This document shows, one piece after another, positions 55,973 to 64,000 of a DNA stretch of 64,000 nt (position 1 is its first letter; every line of letters starts with the position of its first letter). The notes beneath the pieces are model-generated. The model searched no databases, was not told where the DNA came from, and saw nothing but the letters and a program-made list of their open reading frames with translations. The position numbers were made by a program, and so were the translations under genes. The stretch spans positions 7,895,118 to 7,959,117 of the forward strand of contig NC_062977.1 of assembly GCF_023078275.1 (NCBI RefSeq), in the 5' to 3' direction. The DNA is from Leguminivora glycinivorella (taxonomy: Eukaryota > Arthropoda > Insecta > Lepidoptera > Tortricidae).

Positions 55973-56878
55973 TTATAAGTAGAGAGCGGATTTCAGGTAG
56001 CAATTTTAATATTAATATGGATATGACTCGCATTTTTTTTTTCTACACACAAAAAATGTATCGGAACATAAAGTAAAACCCTTTTTGGATGTTTTGTGAA
56101 TATTGAACAAAATTTATGATGATAATAAACAAATAAATAAATTAAATAGTTTATTTATTTAAGTTCTTCTTCTTTAATATTTCTTCTCTAATCTAATTAT
56201 TTAGCGAAATATGCGGTGTACGATGTTATAATAATACATTATAAGACCTTGTCATAAACCACATGACATTTAAAAAACCGGCCAAGAGCGTGTCGGGCCA
56301 CGCTCAGTGTAGGGTTCCGTAGTTTTCCGTATTTTTCTCAAAAACTACTGAACCTATCAAGTTCAAAACAATTTTCCTAGAAAGTCATTATAAAGTTCTT
56401 CTGTGATTTTTTTCATATTTTTTAAACATACGGTTCAAAAGTTAGAGGGGGGGGGGACGCACTTTTTTTCCTTTAAGAGCGATTATTTCCGAAAATACTA
56501 ATATTATCAAAAAACCATCTTAGTAAACCCTTATTCATTTTTAAATACCTATCCAACAATATATCACACGTTGGGGTTGGAATGAAAAAAAATTATCAGC
56601 CCCCACTTTACATGTAGGGGGGGTACCCTAATAAAACATTTTTTTCCATTTTGTATTTTTGCACTTTGTCGGCGTGATTGAAATACATATTGGTACCAAA
56701 TTTCAGCTTTCTAGTGCTAACCGTTACTGAGATTATCCGCGGACGGACGGACGGACGGACAAACAGACATGGCGAAACTATAAGGGTTCCTAGTTGACTA
56801 CGGAACCCTAAAAATTGCACTAGTCATATCCATATTAATATTTAAACCGCTACCTGAAATTCGCTCTCTAATTATAAG
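55973..56878. mobile_element. Inverted-repeat element carrying a nested repeat
   Basis: Arms at 55973-56031 and 56817-56878 are inverted copies (ATTATAAG, GAGAGCG, TTTCAGGTAGC, ATTAATATGGATATGACT). Between them lie about 240 bp of AT-rich sequence plus the full interspersed repeat at 56272-56814, which probably inserted later next to the right arm. Confidence 0.75.
56272..56814 (+). repeat. Interspersed repeat AAAACCGGCC...CCCTAAAAA, copy 4
   Basis: Shortest (GGAC)n run of the four (56742-56761), and a run of nine G at 56447-56456. Nested in the element above. Confidence 0.88.
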
Positions 56879-57212
56879 CGCTGGGTTATATTTATACTAA
56901 CAACTTCTGAAATACGTATACATACATCTCTGCTCTTGTCGGCTAGCAATGGGAGCAGAAAGTCAGCGCCTGAGTCAGAAGCTCGTTCAATAAATAGTTG
57001 TGTTTGTCTTGGGCTTGGACAATGGACAGTCGTGTGTACACACATACGAACAATTGTCTAAACAGTATCGTGTGTGAGTTACCGAAATACGAGAAAGCTT
57101 AGTTTAACATTGTATTTTTTACTATTGAGAGACTGGATGTTTCCAGGTTAGAATGTTCTGACAGTTAACATTTGGTAAAGAGGTGGCAATACATGTAAGG
57201 TCAATATGTATA

Positions 57213-57411
57213 AGTGTGTCAAAAGGAGAAGTGTGACGGACCGTCACATTTAGCCTATTTAGAACAATTATCAGTGCTTATTGAGCGTTCATACGTTTAC
57301 TACTAGTCATGAGTAGCAAGTAGCAAAAGTATAAACACGCAAAAACATCTGTGACAATAAGTAAAAAGGTCAAATGTGAAGACCAGACACACTTCTCCTT
57401 ATTTGACGGGT
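57213..57411. repeat. Imperfect inverted repeat (MITE-like)
   Basis: GTGTCAAAAGGAGAAGTGTG on the left against CACACTTCTCCTTATTTGAC on the right, with CACATTTAG/CAAATGTGA inside. Confidence 0.65.
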
Positions 57412-57782
57412 TATTTTAATAAGTAGTCGTATCTATAAAAATAAAAAATAAAAACATAACAAATATAAAAGTTGCTCAGGCATGCTTCATATTTTTTTTA
57501 CATTTCAAATACAATGTCCCCATTTTTCATATGTTAAATAACAACCAACCTGGCCAACCGGACAATGACCCTGAAAGGGTTATTTGTCAATAGAATTGTC
57601 AAGTATCCATTCTCGTCAAGTCATCCAAGAATAATTACGCGAATTCTTAAACAACTCGGACTTGAAATGCCCCTAATTGGCAGTTTTAATGTACTAACTT
57701 TTGTACGGAATTCGACAGAAACAAAACTTGTGGTTGGTGGTGGAATAAGCAGTCTCTCTAATTGAAAATTATAAATTTATTT
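57412..57782. other. Non-coding; unrecognised ATG-led frame
   Basis: A 66-codon plus frame from ATG 57565 (ending LVVGGGISSLSN) resembles nothing I know; no exon claimed. Confidence 0.3.
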
Positions 57783-58050
57783 AGCCATCTTCAGTCTGGC
57801 GTAGTCGGTAGTGACCCTGCCTGCTAAGCCGCGGTCCCGGGTTCGAATCCCGATAAGGGCATTTATTTGTGTGTTGAGCACAGATATTTGTTCCTGTGTC
57901 ATGGATGTTTTCTATATAAATATTTATATATTATTTATATCGTTGTCTGAGTATCCAGAACACAATATGCAAGCCTTCTTAAGCTTACCATGGGAGTCAG
58001 TCAATCTGTGTAAGAATGTCCTATAATATATTTTATTTATTTATTTAGGC
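57783..58050 (+). mobile_element. tRNA-derived SINE with intact pol III promoter, copy 2
   Basis: A box TGGCGTAGTCGG (57797-57808) and B box GGTTCGAATCC (57840-57850). Same family as 1616-1885 but with the CTTCTTAAGCTTACC 3' variant shared with the degenerate copy at 5553. Tail TTTATTTATTTATT. Confidence 0.87.
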
Positions 58051-59254
58051 AAATTATACCTAGGCACCGAGAGGCGTTTTTTGATTCAGATAACAGATTG
58101 TGCTATAGGTACTGGATTCGTTATGATCATGTTGTGTCTTAGGTAGGTACATAAGTGTTGGAAAGCGAAGATCAAAACCGTAAAAGTGTTTCGATTCATA
58201 ATCGGCCTCCTAGCACTTTTCATTGTTTCACATGCAGCTGTGGAGGAAATTAAAATTTGAATTAGGATTTTAGAATGGGTAAATATTCTAGTATATTCTT
58301 CGGTTTTTGTCGTTTACATAGATTTTTATTTGTTGTAATCTACCACTGACCGAGTTTATTAGGAGAAAAATAAATCCTCTCATTTTTGTAGCTGTAATTT
58401 CCATCGGATGAATACACTATTTATTTAATCTCAGTTTATATTCGTCGAAATTCACCAACGACCAAGTTTATTGGAATGAAACGGGTTCTTAGACTGGCTA
58501 TAGTGGTAGTTTATACATAATAAGGTACCTATTTTATTTTTCTCGGTTTATATTTGTCGAAATCAACCGGCGCGGCGACCGAGTTGGGAATTTCGCGCAT
58601 TTCGACCGAGGGCCCGATATCGATGCCGCTTGCCCAACCACCATAAAATTGGAAACTAGCCCGACAAATTCGGCCGAAATGACCCGTCGCATCTATCACA
58701 TTGAAACAGTACGATATTAGCTAAGCGTGCAAGAACAGCAATAAGTTGAAAAGAGTTAAGTAATTACTTATTGTAAGGTAGAGGGGCAATCCCAATTAGT
58801 GGGTAATTTCAACTAATAGAAATATTTATTATCTTATACGTCATTAACGGGTTACAAAATGTCCACGTGTGTAGTAGTGTTAAATAAAAGGATATTAAAA
58901 TTTTCTCCCCTGTATCTTATAAAAATTTAAGAGTAGGTAATTATAAAGTTTTATGTTGGTCGACCGACCCAATTCGAAAAATTCAAAAATTCGAAAAAAT
59001 ATATTAAGTTATCACAGCCCAACGATACTGTTCTGTCAAAAATTACTTTTTTTCAAAAACGTTATGTGTGCTACATACTGACGGTTGGTATTTTGTATCG
59101 CTGTTTCATTTGAATGAACATTATGTGTAGTTATAATTGTGATCTTTATGATATTGACAGTTCACAAAGTTTTTCACATAAAGAAATATCTATCTAGAGT
59201 TATTAATTGTTAATTACAAATATGCCCTATATTTCACGAATTGAGAACATAATT
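58051..59254. other. Non-coding stretch, weak repeat at 58560-58690
   Basis: CCCAACCACCATAAAATTGG at 58634 belongs with 51739 and 53757. No coding block. Confidence 0.35.
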
Positions 59255-59430
59255 TTTATTATTTTTTTATTTATTTATTCTATATCTTACATTTATTCAT
59301 ACACCAGAGTGCCATGAAAGTCTATCAGGTTTGTGTTGACACTCGATTCGTGGATACATTTTACATTTAATTTATTGTGATAAGTACATAGGATGAGTTA
59401 AAATTACAAATTAACACTACAATATTAGCG
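59255..59430 (-). repeat. Retroposon 3' end with (AAATA)n tail
   Basis: On the minus strand the sequence runs through GAGTGTCAACACAAACC and ends AATAAATAAATAAAAAAAT at the 59255 side. Family not named. Confidence 0.4.
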
Positions 59431-59609
59431 GGTAAAAATGAAATAAATCTGTCAGTTTCATATTTTGAATAATAATTTTTAAGAAAAAAAAAACCGTCGC
59501 CTTTTGGGTTCTGGTAAAAGCTACTTGCGAATGTTGGATTATGTAGAAATGTGTAAGTATTTTTTAAAACTGCTTTTAATGCTTTCATTATTAGATGGCA
59601 ACACAAATG

Positions 59610-60354
59610 AATATACGTATAACGTTAAGGTTTGAGGAGTTTCCTCAATTCCTCATGAATCCGATTATATTATAAGAAATCGAAGCTTGACAAACTTTGA
59701 CTTCAAGACTTATGCTTAACAAACATAACTAAATAAATGTCACTGTTCTGAACTTAAATGCATGCTTTTCTTACAAAAATACCAAAGTCACTATGAGTGT
59801 GCCGTTCAGGTTTGAGGAGTTTGGTTCTGGCCATCATCAGCAGTTCCACTGCACCAAATGTCACTGTTCTGGACGAAAGTGCATGCTGTTCTTATAAAAA
59901 TACCAAAGTCACTATAAGCGTGCCGTTCAGATTTGAGGAGTTCGGTTCTGACCATCATCAGAAATTCCACTGCACCAAATGTCACTGTTCTGGACGAAAG
60001 TGCATGCTGTTCTTATAAAAATGGCAAAGTCACTATAAGCGTGCCTTTCAGATTTGAGGAGTTTGGTTCTGGCCATCATCAGCAGTTCCACTGCACCAAA
60101 TGTCACTGTTCTGGACGAAAGTGCATGCTGTTCTTATAAAAATACCAAAGTCACTATAAGCGTGCCGTTCAGATTTGAGGAGTTCGGTTCTGACCATCAT
60201 CAGAAATTCCACTGCACCAAATGTCACTGTTCTGGACGAAAGTGCATGCTGTTCGTATAAAAATACCAAAGTCACTGTAAGCGTGCCGTTCAGATTTGAA
60301 GAGTTCCGTTCTGGCCATCATCAGCAGTTCCACTGCACCAAATGTCACTGTTCC
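59610..60354 (+). repeat. 121-bp tandem array with two alternating unit types
   Basis: Marker CAAAGTCACTAT recurs at exact 121-bp steps (59783, 59904, 60025, 60146, 60267). Units alternate between type A (GGCCATCATCAGCAGTTCC) and type B (GACCATCATCAGAAATTCC) in the order A-B-A-B-A, so the true period is 242 bp. A related start piece lies at 59625-59760 and the matching end of the parent repeat at 61740-62040. Frames such as MRSSVLTIIRNSTAPN repeat with the unit and are not genes. Confidence 0.93.
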
Positions 60355-60366
60355 GTACCTAAATTT

Positions 60367-61408
60367 TTGTCCGAATAATGAAACTTGCAATGAAAAATTA
60401 CAAGACATTTTTACAACAACTCAGGCATGGCTCGATGACCATAACCTAACAATAAATTTAAAGAAAACTAAAATTATCCAGTTCAAACCGGTACAAAAGC
60501 AATCACTCCAAATGTCACTTACGATTGACAATACGCCTATAGAGGAAGTATCGGAATTTAATTTATTAGGAATAAATATTGACTCAAATATAAATTGGAA
60601 ATCGCATGTACAAAAAATTTGCACTAAACTGTCTCGATTTATATACGCTCTCAGCGTGCTTAAAATAAATACTAACTTTGAAACGGCGTTGTCTGCATAT
60701 TACGCGTACGCAAACTCTTGGCTTAATTACGGAATAATATTGTGGGGTGCGAGCACAGAAGTAGACCAACTGTTTGTTTTACAGAAAAAATGTATACGCA
60801 TCCTTACTAATACGCGAATACCTAATAGCAGCCGTCCTCACTTTATACATACATACATACATACATACATACAATCACGCCTGTTTCCCAGAGGGGTAGG
60901 CAGAGATCACGGATTTCCATTTACTACGATCCTGACAAACCACTTTCGCTTCACACACTTTCATAACATTTCTCATACACGCTCGTCGGTTTCGAGTACT
61001 TCTGACCTGGCCTCTTTGCAATATTTCCCCGATTTGATCAAGAAAAGTTCGCCTAGGTCTTCCACTACCAACTGACCTCACTTTATAAAGCATAAAATTC
61101 TAACTTTACCTAGTATGTACATTATGGAAGCGGCCATGTTTGTCAGAAATAACGCAAACTTATTTCCCTTACAAAAAATCACCTCAAATAGACGGAACAG
61201 AATTCAGTACCTTTTACCAATTTCAAATCTAGCTATGTATAGAAACGGCCCCCATTATAGATGCGCTACCATAGCCAACAAGCTACCTCAACAGTTATTG
61301 CAGGAAAAAAACATCAAAGTATTTAAAAGTAATTTAAAGAAACTTCTCCAAGACAAATGTTACTATACAATCGAAGAATATTTAAATGACGACACTTTGC
61401 CAAATTGA
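60367..61408 (+). pseudogene. Jockey-type reverse transcriptase, C-terminal part
   Basis: Two parts of one frame: about 60367-60848 and 61088-61408 (stop TGA 61406-61408). Part one has NLTINLKKTKIIQF, LLGINIDSNINWKSHV and LNYGIILWGAS, the motifs that follow the YADD box in jockey-superfamily LINEs. Part two has LTLPSMYIMEAAMFVRNN and RNRIQYLLP. The frame is kept across the insertion if its 12-bp duplication is counted once. The catalytic YADD box and the endonuclease are missing. Clade assignment (jockey against CR1) is tentative. Confidence 0.82.
60849..61075 (-). mobile_element. Retroposon 3' end inserted in the LINE
   Basis: 227 bp flanked by perfect 12-bp repeats CCTCACTTTATA (60837-60848 and 61076-61087). 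On the minus strand it encodes the tail of a non-LTR element (GRPRRTFLDQIGEILQRGQV, ACMRNVMKVCEAKVVCQDR, WKSVISAYPSGKQA then stop) and ends in an (ATGT)n tail at 60849-60871. The most recent event of the nest. Confidence 0.88.
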
Positions 61409-61750
61409 TTTTGAAGGACATAACAATTATTTAATTTTAATTTCAATTATTTATTATTTACTATTATACCTACTTTGTACTAAATTATTGACTACCTATT
61501 ATTTCAAAATTTTATGATCACAAATTATATTTGTATTTTGTCAGTAACTGTCAATTATAAAAATTATTATTCAATTATCATCTCCATGTATAGAATTATA
61601 TTAAGACTAATTTTACTTTAGTTTTAGTTCACTAAGTAGTCCTTAAGATTATTGCCATGCCCTAACAGGGTATCATGTACCTACCTTATAATATTTGAAT
61701 ACCATCCTATGTAAAATGAACATGATTGCAATAAAGAATGATATGATAGA

Positions 61751-62040
61751 ATAAATGCATGCTGTTCCTTTAAAAACACAAAAATCACCATATGTATGCC
61801 TTTCAGATTCGAGGAGTTCCCTCGATTTCTCCAGGATCCCATCATCAGAACTGGGTTCTGAGAAAAATGGGACCAATCTGTATGCATATAAATTCAATCA
61901 AAAAAAAAATTTTCAAAATCGGTCAAGTAACGACGGAGATATCGAGGAACAAACATAAAAAATAAAAAAAAATAAAAATAAAAAAAACATACAGACGACT
62001 TGATAACCGTCCTTCTTGAGATATGAGGCGACGGTTAAAA
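61751..62040 (+). repeat. Parent repeat of the tandem array, right part
   Basis: AAATGCATGCTGTTCC, TTTCAGATTCGAGGAGTTCC, CCATCATCAGAACT, then AAGTAACGACGGAGATATCG and an (A/T)-rich end with GGCGACGGTTAAAAATAAA. Contains the array unit in single, older form. Confidence 0.7.
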
Positions 62041-62335
62041 ATAAACTATTTTCGATTTGAGAACAGTGATTAAAATCATCACACACTTGAAAATCGAACA
62101 AAAATCGTTCCGTTGCTGAATTCGCAGTAGTAATGAAGCAATCAATCAAAATGTAAACGAAAACAATCCACATCGCATATTTTATCTTTAACAATCCTTG
62201 CCCAACCAAACCAATTAGTGTAAAACCTTTCGTAGTACAGTCCAATGTTATAAATTTGGCACTTAGCCTGACGCAAATTTTCACTGGTGTCAGCAAATAA
62301 AGTGTGCCGCAGTCATAGTTTTCGACTGGTTGCAT
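62041..62335 (-). other. Unrecognised ATG-led open frame
   Basis: The minus frame from ATG 62335 runs 140 codons to 61913, but its last 42 codons lie in the repeat above. The unique part has two hydrophobic stretches (TLIGLVGQGLL and WIVFVYILIDCF) and scattered Cys. No family recognised; chance in AT-rich DNA is likely. Confidence 0.15.
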
Positions 62336-62851
62336 TAAATTTGCAATATCTATAACATTTTTCAGCTTCTGTTGGCCGTTACGTTCTTGTCACATTTTTG
62401 TTTCTATAATATCGACTTTAAGCGTTTAGTTAGGTACTCCACAGTATAATAAAGAGTACTATCGTACATCATGGTCACTCCCGCTCCCCGCTGAAAGTGC
62501 CGCCCACCCCCTCTCGGTCACCTCACAGTTACCGCCTGCCAAAAACGCGAACAGTCGACCTGTCATATTTTACTCATAGTTACAAGCATTGTCCGCGTTC
62601 ACCTACACGAGCTTAGACTGTGTGCTAGGAACGCGCCTCTTTCATATATTTGATCGCCAGTGTCCGAGGTGTGCCTGAAGTATCGGTTAATGCACCTCAT
62701 TTGTGTTTTTGTGCAATAAACAATTAAACATGTTTTTTTTTTTTTTAGTTACGTGTTTCTTCATATATATATTATTATTAAGTAGATAGGTTTTCACGTG
62801 GTCCTGATCATGAGGTCGGATTTTTAAAATTATAGCGATTCTCGCTTAAAA
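62336..62851. other. Non-coding with a GC-rich patch
   Basis: GC and CpG rise at 62460-62650 (CTCCCGCTCCCCGCTGAAAG). No frame or core promoter can be named. Confidence 0.3.
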
Positions 62852-63062
62852 GGGTGATTCTCTGTAAGGATGTTCAACAAACAGTCCCCTGGCAATGATT
62901 TTTTTAAATATTTATTTATAAAATCAGAAATAGTTTGTATAATTTAATTAAGGCAAATGGGTTTTATTAAATTATACTAACTATTTAGGATTTCATTAAT
63001 AAATATTTCAAAAAATCATTGCCAGGGGACTGTTTGTTGAACATCCTTACAGAGAATCACCC
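62852..63062. mobile_element. Nearly full palindrome MITE
   Basis: 211 bp with about 52-bp perfect terminal inverted repeats (GGGTGATTCTCTGTAAGG outward, TCCCCTGGCAATGATTTTTT inward). The AT-rich interior also pairs (AATAGTTTGTATAATTTAAT against ATTAAATTATACTAACTATT). AAA lies on both sides, possibly a 3-bp duplication. Confidence 0.9.
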
Positions 63063-64000
63063 AAAAAATAGGTGGTAAACGGGGCACTATAATAATACGA
63101 GTAAAATAAATTGAGAATCTAGTCTAGTGGTATTTACTACTCGTTCTCAATCCTAATATTGAATGAAATCCCGAAATAGAACTCGGTTCCCGTATTTTTG
63201 TACACTTGTTGCTGTTTATATAAAACTCATCTAAGCATCATTAACTATTCATATAATATTCAAAGTTGGTCAGGAGTAGAGATTCGAAAACAAAATCAGA
63301 ACAAAATAAAAACAACCAAGCGGTGCATTACTTACTATTACTTTTAACGTTTATAGACTACTTTAAAATTGTGTCCTGTGAATAAAAACTGCACGTTAAA
63401 TGTGTATTTGGCACGTCAGAATTGAAACGGGATGATACTATATATGTTTCATAGAGACTTAGGACCTTTTTTGTTTGGGGTTCTGTATTGCGGCTGGCGG
63501 AGAGCCAACCACGTACGACACACGTTTGGGTCTGTGAAGCTCTCACTCGCTCGGATACCCGCGTATTTTGCCACACAAACACTGACCAAATTAACTTACC
63601 TAAATAGCAGTTTTCTAGAATGCCTTAGCGAATGTATTTTCAATTGTGTAATAAACGTTACGTTTCGATCTACTAAAAGCAAATTGTATGTACGCGCAAA
63701 GCATAAACGTCTCTTTTGCTGTAAGTAATTTCTACGTATATATTAGTAGGTATTCTATTTAAACAATCTACTTGATTTGTTTACTTATACGAAATGATTA
63801 GGGTCAATACCAGAAGTTATTTAGTATTTTAAATTGTAAGTTTTTTTTATATATATCGGTTGCTTAAAAGTAGGTAGGTCCTGCATTGTCTGTTGTTAGT
63901 AGCCCGATAAGAACTTGACTGGTATTTTTTTTTACTATTTCATAATTCAGTTTTGGACTTACAGTTTAAGTACCTAGTCAAAAAAGCTTCTTATGAAAAT
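63063..64000. other. Non-coding stretch to the window end
   Basis: A GC-richer patch at 63480-63570 is unique-looking. Frames on both strands (74 and 98 codons) have no motif. No RRM exon seen. Confidence 0.35.

Larger units (their letters stand above)
60355..61750 (+). mobile_element. 5'-truncated jockey-type LINE, split by another retroposon
   Basis: Starts abruptly at about 60355 after the tandem array and ends near 61750 with a GCAATAAAGAATGATATGA 3' end. Beyond it the tandem-array parent repeat resumes (AAATGCATGCTGTTCC), so the LINE sits inside that repeat. Interrupted at 60849-61075. Confidence 0.85.

Noticed and set aside
57565..57765. 66-codon ATG-led frame as a host gene
   Set aside because: No motif, no splice-bounded structure, and a length expected by chance in 64 kb.
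59736..60354. CRISPR-like array (regular 121-bp spacing)
   Set aside because: The whole unit is repeated with no unique spacers, and the genome is eukaryotic.
59797..60378. Several 67-68-codon frames (MRSSVLTIIRNSTAPN and relatives)
   Set aside because: They repeat with the 121-bp tandem unit and have no independent support.
61913..62335. 140-codon membrane-protein-like minus frame as a gene
   Set aside because: Its last third lies in an interspersed repeat and the rest shows no family; kept only as a low-confidence note.

Overview
The window looks like nuclear DNA of a moth or butterfly (Lepidoptera). It is AT-rich, almost free of long host reading frames, and packed with repeat types familiar from lepidopteran genomes: tRNA-derived SINEs with intact A and B boxes, short Helitron-like elements ending CTAG, mariner copies, RTE- and jockey-type retroposon 3' ends, a Penelope-like fragment, and many MITEs. 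There are no bacterial-style operons, rRNAs, true tRNAs or CRISPR arrays. Most open frames longer than 60 codons are chance, repeat-derived or lack an ATG.

One host coding segment is convincing: an 82-nt exon on the minus strand at 46244-46325. It encodes the middle of the first RRM of a Musashi-family RNA-binding protein, most like Rbp6, and is bounded by good splice sites with matching phases. The sequence on both sides is therefore best read as long introns of that gene, transcribed right to left. I looked by eye for the adjoining RRM exons and saw none, so the introns may run to or beyond both window ends.

Layout. 1-6.2 kb: Helitron-like end, Harbinger-like MITE, SINE, full-length mariner with one internal stop, palindromic element, Tc1-type MITE, and a SINE with a perfect 17-bp target-site duplication. 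7-16 kb: fold-back repeats, retroposon tails, two Helitrons and an interspersed repeat with a GGAC microsatellite. 16.06-16.94 kb: a nearly perfect inverted duplication (about 340-bp arms). 20-25 kb: RTE C-terminus, a Penelope-like GIY-YIG fragment between 88-bp inverted repeats, further repeats, and a second mariner. 25.8-35 kb: a pogo/Tigger-like element, more MITEs and fold-backs, and an unexplained pair of related coding-like fragments. 35.8-39.6 kb: a palindromic element, a 445-bp tandem repeat, and a 1.8-kb G-rich hexanucleotide array. 40.3-42.4 kb: mostly unique sequence with a small GC island. 43.4-44.9 kb: a hAT-type element with an 8-bp duplication. 45.3 kb: RTE reverse-transcriptase relic. 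46.2 kb: the RRM exon. 47.8-59.5 kb: scattered repeats. 59.7-62 kb: a three-step nest (121-bp tandem array split by a LINE that is itself split by another retroposon). 62.9 kb: a nearly full palindrome.

The genes do not form a pathway. The window records successive transposon invasions of the introns of one neural or developmental RNA-binding-protein gene. I found no clearly new system. The points most worth a second look are the exon, the Penelope fragment with its hammerhead-like core, the long hairpin, the G-rich hexamer array, and the two mariner copies whose whole length difference is explained by four short local duplications.
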